64,000 nucleotides of DNA from Nitratidesulfovibrio sp. SRB-5 (GCF_019931275.1 NZ_JAIOTY010000002.1:1204631-1268630); one strand, 5' to 3'. Positions 9,393 through 17,901 are shown, numbered from the stretch's first letter. Notes: a model not told the origin generated them from the sequence alone. A program made the numbers and translations.

Positions 9393-9760
9393 GGCCGGTT
9401 CTCCGAATGGTCATCCGCGCGCGTTGTGGCTGATGGCGTGGCCGCACCCGTGTCCGGCGAGGCCGGGTGGGCGGCACCGGGGCCGTCCAGGGCGCCGCGC
9501 AGCAGCACATGTTGCAGCAGCCACCCAGCCGCCACGCTGCCCGCCAGCGACGCCATGCTGATGACCACGGCCCGCAGGCCGATGTCGCCCGCCTTTGCCA
9601 CCAGCGCGTCGTCCGACCCCAACGACAGGCCCAGCAGAAACAGCAACGTGTAAATGGACCAGGTGGTCAGCCGGTCCACGGCGCCGACAACGGCGGGACG
9701 CGTGCGCAGCAGGTAGCCTGCGGGCACGCCCACGACGATGCAGCCAATTTCGACGATCAT
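9389..9760 (-). CDS. LysO-family lysine exporter, N-terminal half
   Basis: 123-residue membrane protein corresponding to the N-terminal domain of LysO. Segments IGCIVVGVPAGYLL and YTLLFLLGLSLGSDDAL are typical, and a third segment plus a 45-residue polar Ala/Pro/Thr-rich tail follow. AAGGAC lies about eight bases before the ATG at 9760. The open frame extends 100 codons further up but without a start signal. The stop overlaps the next gene's ATG. The extra polar tail is not part of ordinary LysO and may be the remnant of the join. Confidence 0.8.
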   Translation of the reverse strand: MIVEIGCIVVGVPAGYLLRTRPAVVGAVDRLTTWSIYTLLFLLGLSLGSDDALVAKAGDIGLRAVVISMASLAGSVAAGWLLQHVLLRGALDGPGAAHPASPDTGAATPSATTRADDHSENRP

Positions 9761-10062
9761 GAAAACTGTCCTTGCGCGGCGTTGCCTGGGCACGCCGCCA
9801 TGATGCGCGGCAACGGGCCGCCGATTCAGGGAAAGGCCAGCGGTAGCCTGCCCGTACCGGACTGTCAACCCGGCGCCCGGCAAGGCCGGACGGGTAGAGC
9901 CGAGCCGAAGGAGGCGGGACGAGCCGTGATGCGTTGGGCCGAGTTGGGCCGAGCCGGGGGGCGGATCGTACGGAAAGACGGGAACGTACAGGAACGGGCG
10001 GGGTGGCGGCGGGGCGTCATCCGCCGGGTCGATGCAAAAAAAAGCGAAAAAGCCCATCACCC
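9761..10062. other. gene-free stretch between lysO-like genes and cupin
   Basis: No gene seen. It holds short repeats of the type GGGCCGAGTTGGGCCGAG and GACGGG near 9910-9975, and an A-rich tract (AAAAAAAAGCGAAAAA) just before the CRP/FNR-like site. It must contain the promoter of the two minus-strand exporter genes, but I cannot point to convincing hexamers. Confidence 0.4.
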
Positions 10063-10103
10063 GTGATGTGCGTCACGCATGGCCCGCACGGAGAACCTAT
10101 TGT
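10063..10103 (+). promoter_or_regulatory. CRP/FNR-type operator and -10 of the cupin gene
   Basis: GTGA-N6-TCAC at 10063-10076 is a symmetric CRP/FNR-superfamily operator. A -10-like TATTGT at 10098-10103 puts the start near 10110, so the operator is centred close to -41, the classical class II activator position. There is no good -35, consistent with activator dependence. In Desulfovibrio such sites are typical of HcpR, but CRP-like relatives are possible. Confidence 0.6.
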
Positions 10104-10231
10104 ATGGGCGAGGGCGGAGGCAACCACTCCGCCCCGCAACAGGACCGCACCGGGCGCATACCGCCGCCCGCTACAAACCAGGCCCGCTACAAACCAAGCC
10201 GACAATGAACCACGACGAAAAGGAGCCCACC

Positions 10232-10549
10232 ATGCGCCACATCCGTCTCGACGACATGCGCACCTTCAAGGACGCCGGGTTCGCCATGAACCTGGTGCAC
10301 GACTCGGAAAACTTCAAGATCATCAATTTCAATTTCAGGGCCGGGCAGGAACTGCCCGTGCACAGCCATGACATCGACGGCGAACTGGCCATCACCGTCA
10401 TCGAGGGCGAAGGCGAATTCCTGGGCGCGGACGGCGCTGCCATCCCCGCCAGGCAGGGCGACATGCTGGTCTCGGAAATCCGCGTGCCCCACGGGGTGCG
10501 GGCAAAGACCGAGATGCGGGTTGTTGTCGTTATCGCCCCTCCCATCTAG
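10232..10549 (+). CDS. small cupin-domain protein
   Basis: 105-residue single-domain cupin. The start MRHIRLDDM is set by AAGGAG eight bases upstream. An in-frame ATG at 10205 lacks one. Cupin motif 1 is seen as LPVHSHDIDGELAITVIEGEG (metal ligands His, His and Glu) and motif 2 as GDMLVSEIRVPHGVRA. Such stand-alone cupins bind a metal and often act as sensors or accessory proteins in nitrosative or redox stress, but the substrate is unknown. Its CRP/FNR-like site suggests control by redox or nitrosative signals. The TAG stop overlaps the left end of a MITE-like element. Confidence 0.85.
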   Translation: MRHIRLDDMRTFKDAGFAMNLVHDSENFKIINFNFRAGQELPVHSHDIDGELAITVIEGEGEFLGADGAAIPARQGDMLVSEIRVPHGVRAKTEMRVVVVIAPPI

Positions 10550-10678
10550 GGCAAACCGTCGTTTTGCACGCTGGCATCATCAAACAGCGCCTGCCATGAC
10601 GGTCGAATACCAGAAAAGTATACTCCCGCCATGGCAGGCGCGTTTTCCTTGCCAGCGCACAAAAATCCTGGTTTGCCC
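10549..10678. mobile_element. MITE-like 130-bp imperfect palindrome
   Basis: Terminal inverted repeats GGGCAAACC (10549-10557) and GGTTTGCCC (10670-10678), with nested matching blocks CGCTGGCA/TGCCAGCG and a perfect 12-bp GCGCCTGCCATG/CATGGCAGGCGC (10587-10598 and 10630-10641). The dinucleotide TA flanks both ends, the target duplication of IS630/Tc1-mariner elements. It has no coding capacity. The inner stem is followed by GTTTT and may also terminate the cupin transcript. The stop codon TAG is made of the flanking TA plus the first G. Confidence 0.65.
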
Positions 10679-10757
10679 TATGCGTCGCGCAGGTGGGGTC
10701 GTCTCCTCGCCATCTGCATTTTTCGGATAAGCAGTAGGAACGCCGATTCCCTATTCC

Positions 10758-10805
10758 CGCGAACGACAAAGGGAGGCCCCATGGGGCCTCCCTTTGTCGT
10801 TCGCG
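10758..10805. terminator. 48-bp perfect palindrome, terminator of mla operon
   Basis: A perfect palindrome centred at 10781/10782. Its core AAAGGGAGGCCCC/GGGGCCTCCCTTT is a strong stem closed by A and T runs, and it works in either direction. It lies 22 bp past the mlaA stop codon on the minus strand and also faces the cupin gene. Confidence 0.85.
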
Positions 10806-10827
10806 GATTGAATTGGCGCCTGCCTGA

Positions 10828-11607
10828 CTACTTGGCCACCTTGGCGCGGCGCATCTGGATGTAGGCGTTGCGCACCGAGGTGTACGGCTCCACCGCGCTC
10901 TTGGTCACGGCTTCGTAGCTGTTGATGGTCTCGTCCGCCTTGTTGAATTCGCCGTAGGCGCGAGCAGAGAAGTAGGTCAGGTCGTCGTCCACCATGTAGC
11001 CGAACGGTTCGGCGAAGTAGTCGCCCGCAAGGCCCACGCTGTCGCGCAGGGTGCTGGGGCCGATCAGCGGCCAGACGATGTAGAAGCCTTCGCCCGCGCC
11101 CCATACGCCCAGGGTCTGGCCGAAGTCTTCCTTGTCCGGTTCCACGATGGGCTTGTCCTTCTTGGCCACGTCGATGAACCCGGCCATGCCCACGGTGGAA
11201 TTGATGATGAACCGTCCCATTTCCACACCGGCCTCCCTGGGCTTGCCCTGCAACAGGCAGTTCAGGAAGCGGATGGGAAAGGCGATGTTGTGGAAGAAAT
11301 TGCGGACGCCGCTGCGCAGTTCGTCCGGCGTCACCGCCACGTAGCCCTGGTGCGCCGGCTTGATGACCTTGAGCAGCAGCACGTCGTTGACGGCGAACCA
11401 CATGCGGTTCCAGCCTTCCAGCGGATCGGCCACCATGTCTTCGTTGTTGGTGTCGTAGTCGTCCAGGTCCGCCGTGACCGTGGGCGGGGCATGGGGCGTG
11501 CCTTCGTCGGGCGTGTCGGCTCTGGCGGCCGCCGGGGCCAGCAGCAGGGCACAGGCAAGGCACGCCGTACACAGCGCGATGTTGATGCGGAACGAACCTG
11601 CGGCCAT
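10828..11607 (-). CDS. mlaA: outer-membrane lipid asymmetry protein MlaA (VacJ)
   Basis: 259-residue VacJ family protein that removes misplaced phospholipid from the outer leaflet and hands it to MlaC. The start MAAGSFRI is chosen because GGAGG is seven bases upstream. An ATG two codons earlier directly abuts it. A signal peptide ends near AARA. There is no cysteine lipobox, unlike E. coli MlaA. Family features DPLEGWNRMWFAVND, RSGVRNFFHNI and FIINSTVG...DFGQTLGVWGAGEGFYIVWPLIGPSTLRD (split here by other residues) are clear. Last gene of the mlaEFDCA operon. Confidence 0.94.
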   Translation of the reverse strand: MAAGSFRINIALCTACLACALLLAPAAARADTPDEGTPHAPPTVTADLDDYDTNNEDMVADPLEGWNRMWFAVNDVLLLKVIKPAHQGYVAVTPDELRSGVRNFFHNIAFPIRFLNCLLQGKPREAGVEMGRFIINSTVGMAGFIDVAKKDKPIVEPDKEDFGQTLGVWGAGEGFYIVWPLIGPSTLRDSVGLAGDYFAEPFGYMVDDDLTYFSARAYGEFNKADETINSYEAVTKSAVEPYTSVRNAYIQMRRAKVAK

Positions 11608-11647
11608 GTGCATTCCTCCGAAGGCGGGTTCTTGTTCGTGCGGCGGA

Positions 11648-12361
11648 CTACTTGCCGGGCTGGCCCGGCTGGCCCGATTGGCCCGATTGGGCAGGCTGCT
11701 TGCGCACTTCGTCGGCCTTGATCCGCACCCTTTCGATGAGCTGGTCGGCGGTGCCCTTTTCCAGCAGGTCCTGGAACTGGGTGCGGTAGTTCTTCACCAT
11801 GCTCACGCCCTCGATGATCACGTCGTACACCACCCAGTTCTGCTGGCGATTCTGGAGCATGCGGTAGGCCACGGGCACCTGCTTGTCCTTGATCACCACG
11901 GTGGTCTGCACTTCGACCTTGTCGCCCTTGCCGCTGACAAGCTCGCCGGTGAACAGCACCTGCTGGCCGGTGTAGCCGTCGAACTTTTCAAGGTAGGTGG
12001 CCCGCAGCAACGAGGCGAACGCCTCGGCAAAGCGGTCCTGCTGGTCGGGAGTGAACGAGGGCCAGTTCATGCCCACGGTGCGGGCCGAGAATTCGCGAAA
12101 ATCGAAGATGTGGCGGATTTCGTTCTCCACCTTGTCCATGAGCGCGGGGCGCTGGGCGGGGTCGGTGTAGCCCGGCTGCTTCACGATGTCGAGAATGCGG
12201 TCCACCGAGGTCTTCAGGGCCTCGCGGGCGGCACCCGCGCTGTCTGCGGCGGCAAGGGCAGGGGCGGACCAGCCGAGCAGGATGCACAGCAGGCCGCAGG
12301 ACAGGGTCTTGAAAAGCGGCGCGGCAAAAAGGGCCCCGCGCCGGAAAGCGTGCATGAACAT
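11648..12361 (-). CDS. mlaC: periplasmic phospholipid-binding protein MlaC
   Basis: 237 residues. The start at 12361 has GGAGGAG seven bases upstream, placed just before the mlaD stop. A signal peptide of about 33 residues ends near ALA. The Tol_Tol_Ttg2 (MlaC) fold is shown by FREFSARTVGMNWPSFT, the FTGELVSGKGDKVEVQTTV region and YDVIIEGVSMVKNYRTQF. The C-terminus QSGQSGQPGQPGK is a short repeat tail. It shuttles phospholipid between MlaA and the inner-membrane MlaFED complex. Confidence 0.93.
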   Translation of the reverse strand: MFMHAFRRGALFAAPLFKTLSCGLLCILLGWSAPALAAADSAGAAREALKTSVDRILDIVKQPGYTDPAQRPALMDKVENEIRHIFDFREFSARTVGMNWPSFTPDQQDRFAEAFASLLRATYLEKFDGYTGQQVLFTGELVSGKGDKVEVQTTVVIKDKQVPVAYRMLQNRQQNWVVYDVIIEGVSMVKNYRTQFQDLLEKGTADQLIERVRIKADEVRKQPAQSGQSGQPGQPGK

Positions 12362-12363
12362 GC

Positions 12364-12810
12364 CTAGACTCCTCCGAACACGTACTTGCTGATCAGCGAT
12401 TCGATGTCGATTGCCGATTCGGTTTCCGTGATTTCGTCGCCTTCGCCAAGCTGGTCCGGAGAACCGCCGGGCGAAAGCTTGATGTACTTGTCGCCAATGA
12501 GGCCGCTGGTCTTTACCGAAGCGATGACATCGTCGGTCAGGTGCACGCCTTCGCGCATGCGCAGGCTGACCACAGCCACCGGCTTGTCCGGCGCCAGGTT
12601 GATGCCCGCCACGCGCCCCACGGGCACGCCCGCGATTTCCACCTCCGCCCCCACGCGCAGGCCGGTGATGGAGGTGAACCGGGCGTGCACGGTGTAGCCC
12701 TTGTCGGACAACAGTTCCATGCGCCCCAGCTTGATGGTGAGGTAGCCGACGCACAGCAGCCCGATAAGCACGAAGATGCCGACCGATGTTTCTCGCGAAT
12801 ACTTTTTCAT
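12364..12810 (-). CDS. mlaD: MCE-domain lipid transport protein MlaD
   Basis: 148 residues, the usual MlaD length. One N-terminal membrane anchor (about residues 8-27, VGIFVLIGLLCVGYLTI), then an MCE domain with FTSITGLRVGAEVEIAGVPVGRV and LIGDKYIKLSPGG. A GGAAGGG element lies about eight bases before the ATG. The stop is two bases from the mlaC start. It forms the periplasmic hexameric ring on the MlaFE transporter. Confidence 0.94.
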   Translation of the reverse strand: MKKYSRETSVGIFVLIGLLCVGYLTIKLGRMELLSDKGYTVHARFTSITGLRVGAEVEIAGVPVGRVAGINLAPDKPVAVVSLRMREGVHLTDDVIASVKTSGLIGDKYIKLSPGGSPDQLGEGDEITETESAIDIESLISKYVFGGV

Positions 12811-12873
12811 GCTGCCCTTCCCGTATCCGTTGGGGGCTTTGGTTGACAGTATTTGTCGCGCCTGCCGCAGCGG

Positions 12874-12960
12874 CCAGGCGTCACCGGCTCTGCCAGGCGT
12901 TAGCGGCTCTGCCAGACGCCAGCGGTTTCGCCAGGCGTCAGCGGTCCAGCCAGGCGTCGA
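12874..12960. repeat. 19-bp tandem repeat at the mlaF 3' end
   Basis: Four full units and part of a fifth, plus-strand consensus CCAGGCGTCAGCGGCTCTG, at 12874, 12893, 12912, 12931 and 12950. The mlaF stop codon (12938-12940) falls inside the fourth unit, so the last residues of MlaF (DAWLDR) are written in repeat sequence, and the remaining units lie in the mlaF-mlaD spacer. Confidence 0.85.
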
Positions 12961-13759
12961 GGGCCTGCTGCACCTCCGGCGCCAGCGATACCTCGGCCCG
13001 CTGGTCCTCGTCGGCCCGCCGGTCCAGAAAGCTGCGCACGTACGGATCGTTGGACGCGCGCAGCGCATCCACCGGCCCCGCGAAGGCCGCCGTGCCGTCG
13101 TGCAGCATGAGCACGTAGTCGGCGATGGCGTCCAGGCTGCGCAGGTCGTGGCTGACCACAACAATGGTCATGCCGGGAAAATTGGCCTGCATGTCCAGCA
13201 GCAGATGGTCCATGCGCGCGGCGTTGACCGGGTCCAGACCCGATGTGGGCTCGTCGCACAGCAGGATGGGCGGGTCCATGACGATGGCCCGCGCCAGGCC
13301 CGCGCGCTTGCGCATGCCGCCGGAAAGCTGGTTGGGGTAGTAGTCCGCGTAGTCGGCCAGGCCCACCAGAGCCAGCTTGTGCAGCACGATCTGGCGGATG
13401 GTGGCCTTGGGCAGGCCGGTGTGCTCGCGCAGGGGCAGGGCCACGTTGTCGCCCAGCGTCAGCGAACCCAGCAGCGCCCCGTCCTGGAACAGCACGCCCA
13501 TGCGCCGCCGCACCTTGCGAAAGTCGCGCCCGGCAAGGGCGAACAGGTCGCGTCCGCCCACCGAAAGGGTGCCCGCCATGGGGCGTTGCAGGCCCAGCAC
13601 GTGGCGCAGCAGGGTGGACTTGCCGCAGCCCGAGCCGCCGATGATCATGGAAATTTTGCCCGCGGGCAGCAGCGCGTTCACGTCGCGCAGCACCACGTGG
13701 TCGCCGTAGCCCACCGCAAGGCCGTCAAGCCGTATGTCCCATCCGGTAGTCGCGCGCAT
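12938..13759 (-). CDS. mlaF: phospholipid transport ATPase MlaF
   Basis: 273-residue ABC ATPase. Walker A GGSGCGKST, signature LSGGMRKRAGLARA and Walker B ILLCDEPTSGLD are intact, and the Q-loop lies near GVLFQDGALLGSLT, the usual Mla pattern. Start at 13759 (second ATG) is preferred since AGAGG is eight bases away. It is only two bases from the ATG at 13765. It energises MlaE-MlaD lipid movement. The C-terminal end overlaps a 19-bp tandem repeat. Confidence 0.93.
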   Translation of the reverse strand: MRATTGWDIRLDGLAVGYGDHVVLRDVNALLPAGKISMIIGGSGCGKSTLLRHVLGLQRPMAGTLSVGGRDLFALAGRDFRKVRRRMGVLFQDGALLGSLTLGDNVALPLREHTGLPKATIRQIVLHKLALVGLADYADYYPNQLSGGMRKRAGLARAIVMDPPILLCDEPTSGLDPVNAARMDHLLLDMQANFPGMTIVVVSHDLRSLDAIADYVLMLHDGTAAFAGPVDALRASNDPYVRSFLDRRADEDQRAEVSLAPEVQQALDAWLDR

Positions 13760-13771
13760 GGACATGGCCTC

Positions 13772-14575
13772 TTACAGCAGGAACGAGGTCAGCACGTAGT
13801 CGGCCACAAGCACGAACACGCACGAAAGGACCACGGCGGAAGTGGTGGAGTTGCTGACACCCTCGGGCCCCACGCCGTCGCGGCGCATGTGGGTGAAATA
13901 GCCCTGGTAGCAGCTTACCGTGGCCACGATGACGGCGAACAGCACAGACTTCATGAAGCCGCCGGTGATGTCGGCCATCTCGACGCTGGTCTGGATGCGG
14001 TAGAAGTACACGCCCTCGTTGATGCCCAGCAGGGTTACGCCGGTGACGTACCCGCCAAGGATGCCCACCACGTCGAAAATGGCCGTCAGCAAAGGGAAGG
14101 AAATCAGCGAGGCGGCGATGCGCGGGGCCACCAGGTAGGCCATGGGGTTGATGTCCATGACGTCCAGCGCGTCGATCTGGTCGGTGATGCGCATGACCCC
14201 GATTTCGGCGGCCATGGACGACCCCGCCCGGCCCGTGACCATGATGGCCGTCAGCACCGGCCCCAGCTCGCGGATCAGCGAAAGGGCCACGGCGGCGCCC
14301 AGCAGCCCTTCGGACCCGAACTTGACCAGCGTGTAGTACCCCTGCAGGCCCAGCACCATGCCGGTGAATACCCCGATGAGCAGGATGACGAACAGCGACT
14401 TGGAGCCGATGACGAACACCTGGTTCAGGATCTTGGGGATCTGCTTGGGCGAGGCGAAGATGAGGCGCAGGCCGTCCGCCAGGAACAGGAACATGGCCCC
14501 CATCTCGCCCAGCAGGCGCAGGGTTGCGGCGCCAAGGGCGGTAACGGGGGCGAGTATGCCGGGGCCTGTGCTCAT
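13772..14575 (-). CDS. mlaE: phospholipid transport permease MlaE
   Basis: 267-residue inner-membrane permease of the MlaE/TTG2B family. Conserved blocks include GVFTGMVLGLQGYYTLVKFG, ELGPVLTAIMVTGRAGSSMAAEIG (the coupling region) and VTEQIDAL-like ITDQIDALDVM, with about five membrane segments. The first gene of the five-gene mla operon, with mlaF starting 12 bp after its stop. No promoter was identified in the 160 bp before it. Confidence 0.94.
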   Translation of the reverse strand: MSTGPGILAPVTALGAATLRLLGEMGAMFLFLADGLRLIFASPKQIPKILNQVFVIGSKSLFVILLIGVFTGMVLGLQGYYTLVKFGSEGLLGAAVALSLIRELGPVLTAIMVTGRAGSSMAAEIGVMRITDQIDALDVMDINPMAYLVAPRIAASLISFPLLTAIFDVVGILGGYVTGVTLLGINEGVYFYRIQTSVEMADITGGFMKSVLFAVIVATVSCYQGYFTHMRRDGVGPEGVSNSTTSAVVLSCVFVLVADYVLTSFLL

Positions 14576-14735
14576 GCTGTCCTCTTCCGGTGGCGCGGCG
14601 GTGGCCGCGCCGGGCCCGTGTGATTCGCGGGCGGTTTGAAGCGCTGCGGGCAGGGGGCGGGAGTGGTCTCGTCCGATCCTGACGCCTTTACATCATGCCA
14701 AGGTAGTCCTGTCGCAACATGCCGTCAAGGCTGCC

Positions 14736-15674
14736 CTATCGGGAAACCGGCGTCTTGCTGCGCAGGATGACCTTGTCGATGCCGTGCTTGGACAGCGCGG
14801 CGCGCAACTGGCGCGTGTCCTCGGGCGTGCCCCGGAACAGCGCATTCAGGCGGTACCACGATACGCCGTTTTCCACCGAGGAATCCATGCGCACCTTGAT
14901 GCCGGAGGCCTCAAGCTTGGCCTTCAGGGCGTTGGCGGGGTCCGCCGCCTTGTAGGCCGCCACCTGGTACACGTAGTCGAAGCGGTCGCCGTCGGCGGGC
15001 TTGGCCTCCGTTGCCTTGGTATCCTTGGTGTCCTTGGAATCCTTGGACTCCCGGGCGTCTTTCGGCGCGGCGGTGGACGTCGCGGTCTTTCTGGTGTCCT
15101 TTTGGGCGTCCTTTTTGGTGTCCGCCTTGGTATCGGGCTTGGCCTCGGTCTTCTGGGCGGCCCTGGAATCCGTCTTGGTATCGGCCTTGGCGGTCTTGGT
15201 GTCCTTTTTGGCGTCCGCTTTCGTGTCAGTCTTGGTATCGGGCTTGGTATCGGGCTTCTGGTCCTTCTTCCCGTTTTTGGCCACGATTTCCGAAGCGTTC
15301 ACCGACACCCCCGCGTTGCCGGAAACCGGGGCGGGCTTGGCGCGCAGCGAATCCATGAACTGAAGCTCTTCCGGCTTGATCACGCCGCCGGGCATGGGGG
15401 TGGGGCTTGCCCCGGCGCTCGCGTTGGCGGCGGGCTTGGGCATGATGCGGTCTATGCCCAGGCGTTCTTCCGGGTTGTAGCCGCGCCCCACGATGACCCC
15501 GAGCACGAACACCCAGCCGAAGCCGATGATGGCCACGATGCCCGCCGAAATGAGCGAGGGCAGGGTGACGTTGATGGTGTAGACGCCCTTCTTGCGTCCG
15601 CCATCCTTCGTCCCCTGGCCGCCACGCCCGTTTTGCGGGCCCGGTCCGTTCTGCCCTTGTCTGGGTGCTGCCAT
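14736..15674 (-). CDS. SPOR-domain membrane protein
   Basis: 312 residues. A short cytoplasmic N-terminus rich in Gln/Gly, one membrane segment (about 33-62, VTLPSLISAGIVAIIGFGWVF region), then a long linker. From about residue 135 to 225 it is almost entirely Lys/Asp/Thr with DTK repeats. The C-terminal ~75 residues form a SPOR domain (YVYQVAAYKAADPANALKAKL ... SWYRLNALFRGTPEDTRQL). SPOR domains bind denuded peptidoglycan at the septum, so a role in division is inferred. The ATG is 24 bp from the argS stop, so the two may be cotranscribed. Confidence 0.88.
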   Translation of the reverse strand: MAAPRQGQNGPGPQNGRGGQGTKDGGRKKGVYTINVTLPSLISAGIVAIIGFGWVFVLGVIVGRGYNPEERLGIDRIMPKPAANASAGASPTPMPGGVIKPEELQFMDSLRAKPAPVSGNAGVSVNASEIVAKNGKKDQKPDTKPDTKTDTKADAKKDTKTAKADTKTDSRAAQKTEAKPDTKADTKKDAQKDTRKTATSTAAPKDARESKDSKDTKDTKATEAKPADGDRFDYVYQVAAYKAADPANALKAKLEASGIKVRMDSSVENGVSWYRLNALFRGTPEDTRQLRAALSKHGIDKVILRSKTPVSR

Positions 15675-15698
15675 GCCTTGTTCCCGCGCTGCGGCGCG

Positions 15699-17354
15699 CT
15701 ACATGGCCTCTGGCGCTTCGACGCCAAGCAGGTTCAGGCCGTTGGCCACGGCCTGGCCCACGACGCGCAGCAGGGCAAGGCGGGCCACGATGGTTTCCGC
15801 GTCGGCGGCGTTCAGCACCGGCACCTTGGCGTAGTAGCTGTGCAGGGCGCCCGCCACTTCCATCAGATAGAAGCTGACGTGGTGCGGGGCCAGCCCTTCG
15901 GCGGCAGCGGAAAGGGTGTCGGGCATGCGGTCCACAAGGCGCAGCAGGTCCAGTTCCTCCGGCAGGGTCAGCGGGGCCAGCGCCGCCGCGTCCAGCCGCG
16001 CGGGCAGGACGATGGAGCGTTCCGCCGCCTTGCGCAGCACCGCGCACACGCGGGCGTGGGCGTACTGCACGTAGTACACCGGGTTGTCCATGGAGCGCTG
16101 CTTCACCAGTTCCAGGTCGAAGTCGAGGTGGCTGTCGCTCTTGCGCGAAAGGAACATGAACCGCGCGGCGTCGGCGCCCACTTCCCTGACCACGTCGTGC
16201 AGGGTCTCGAATTGCCCGGCGCGGGTGGACATGGCGATCTGCTCGCCGTTCTGCAACAGGTTCACCAGTTGCACCAGGATCACGTCGAACTGCTCGGGCC
16301 GCTTGCCCAGCGCGGCCACGGCGGCGCGCATGCGCGGCACGTAGCCGTGATGGTCGGCGCCCCAGATGTCCACCACGAGGTCGAAGCCCCGGTCGTACTT
16401 GTTGTCATGGTAGGCGATGTCCGAGGCGAAGTAGGTCAGGGTGCCGTCGGACTTGCGCAGCACCCGGTCCTTGTCGTCGCCGAGGGTGGTGGTGCGGAAC
16501 CACAGCGCGCCGTCCTGCTCGAAGGCAAGGCCGGCGGCCTTCAGCCGCTCGAAGGTCTTTTCCACCGCGCCCTCGCGCACCAGCGAAAGCTCGGAGAACC
16601 ACACCTGGTGCTCCACGCGGAAGTCGGCGAGGTCCTGCTTGATGCCGTCCATGATGGAGCTCATGGCGTATTCGAAGCAGCGGTCCTGGCCCTCGGCTTC
16701 GGGCAGGTCCACAAGGCCGGGGTCTTTGGCCAGCATCTCGGCGGCGATGTCCTTGATGTAGTCGCCGCGATAGAAATCTTCGGGCAGGGTGAACGGACGA
16801 CCGGAAAGCTCCAGCGCGCGCAGCCAGACGGAAAGGCCCAGCAGGCGCATCTGCCGACCGGCGTCGTTGATGTAGTATTCGGTGGTCACGTCGTACCCGG
16901 CAAAGCGCAGCACGCGCGCCAGGCAATCGCCAAGGGCGGCTCCGCGCCCGTGGCCGATGTGCAGCGGCCCGGTGGGGTTGGCGGACACGTACTCCACCTG
17001 CGCCTTGCGGCCCGCGCCCACGGTGGTGGCGCCGTAGCGGTCGCCCGCGGCTTCAACGTGCAGCACGGTTTCGCGCCAGAAATCGGGCGAGTAGGTGACG
17101 TTCAGGAAGCCCGGCCCGGCGATGTCCACGGAGGCGATGGCCGGGTCGGAATCGCGCAGGGCACCGGCAAGGCGCGAGGCCAGCTCGCGCGGGGGAACCC
17201 CCGCGTCTTTGGAAAGCACCAGGGCGATGTTGGCGGCAAGGTCTCCGAACGACTTGTCGCGGGGCGGTTCAAGGGTGGCCTTTTCGGGCCAGGAAAGCCC
17301 CATGTCCTTCACGATGGCCTGAAGGGAGGCCAGCAGCTGCTGACGTGCGCGCAT
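15699..17354 (-). CDS. argS: arginyl-tRNA synthetase
   Basis: 551 residues, the normal bacterial length, from [12 protein letters not shown]. The class I signature is [13 protein letters not shown], the KMSK-region equivalent [13 protein letters not shown], and a DALR anticodon-binding domain forms the C-terminus ([12 protein letters not shown] ... [15 protein letters not shown]). It charges tRNA-Arg in the cytoplasm. The open frame runs on upstream through the 10-bp repeat tract but has no start signal there. AGGA lies 11-12 bases before the chosen ATG. The 547-bp gap to fabD should hold its promoter. Confidence 0.96.
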   Translation of the reverse strand: MRARQQLLASLQAIVKDMGLSWPEKATLEPPRDKSFGDLAANIALVLSKDAGVPPRELASRLAGALRDSDPAIASVDIAGPGFLNVTYSPDFWRETVLHVEAAGDRYGATTVGAGRKAQVEYVSANPTGPLHIGHGRGAALGDCLARVLRFAGYDVTTEYYINDAGRQMRLLGLSVWLRALELSGRPFTLPEDFYRGDYIKDIAAEMLAKDPGLVDLPEAEGQDRCFEYAMSSIMDGIKQDLADFRVEHQVWFSELSLVREGAVEKTFERLKAAGLAFEQDGALWFRTTTLGDDKDRVLRKSDGTLTYFASDIAYHDNKYDRGFDLVVDIWGADHHGYVPRMRAAVAALGKRPEQFDVILVQLVNLLQNGEQIAMSTRAGQFETLHDVVREVGADAARFMFLSRKSDSHLDFDLELVKQRSMDNPVYYVQYAHARVCAVLRKAAERSIVLPARLDAAALAPLTLPEELDLLRLVDRMPDTLSAAAEGLAPHHVSFYLMEVAGALHSYYAKVPVLNAADAETIVARLALLRVVGQAVANGLNLLGVEAPEAM

Positions 17355-17823
17355 GGATGTATGGTGTCCTGTTGGCTTGTGGGATTGTGCCGTCTGTGTG
17401 GGCGGCGGCTGGCCGCTGTTCGCTGGCTGCCGTACGAAAAATGTGCGGATTCCGCCGTGCGGAAGTGCCGAAGCGCACCGGACTTTGCCGGACATCACTG
17501 GATATCGCCGGATATCACCGGACCTCGCCGGACTCCGCCGCAGATCGCCGGATGGCCCGAGGTTGTCCGCACCGGCCTGCAAAGGCCCGCAAGCGGCCTG
17601 TCGCGCGGGTGGGCGGGTACGGAGCCGCAAGGGCGGGGCGCTTGTCCGAAGTGGGTCGTGTACCAGAAAACGGCGCGACTGCAAAGCCGTCGGCACGCGC
17701 GGCAGCGGCGGGGTGCACGCGGCGCCGGGGCGGGGAACATGGCGGTGACGCGCTGCGTGTTTGCCGCGATGCAGGCAGGGCCAGCCGGGGTGCCGCAACC
17801 GGGAAGGGGGCCGCGCATGCAAG
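17355..17823. other. gene-free stretch between argS and fabD
   Basis: No gene supported. It contains the 10-bp tandem repeat at 17478-17557 and otherwise GC-rich unstructured sequence, with a fabD-proximal palindrome at 17824. The argS promoter must lie here, but no clear hexamers are seen. Confidence 0.4.
17478..17557. repeat. 10-bp tandem repeat, eight units
   Basis: Eight consecutive 10-bp units with consensus CCGGATATCG (some units vary at positions 6-10), starting at 17478. The period is close to one helical turn, so every unit faces the same side of the DNA. It lies about 125-205 bp upstream of argS. Confidence 0.8.
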
Positions 17824-17851
17824 GGGCCGGGTGCGCATGCGCACCCGGCCC
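17824..17851. terminator. 28-bp perfect palindrome after fabD
   Basis: GGGCCGGGTGCGCA and its exact complement, centred at 17837/17838, 50 bp past the fabD stop on the minus strand. No T run follows, so it may act as an mRNA 3' stabiliser or a Rho-independent stop of the T-poor type. Confidence 0.6.
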
Positions 17852-17901
17852 GTGGAATGTCTGCCTGTTCACCCGCGCAAGCGGGGAGCGGTGGTACGCA
17901 G

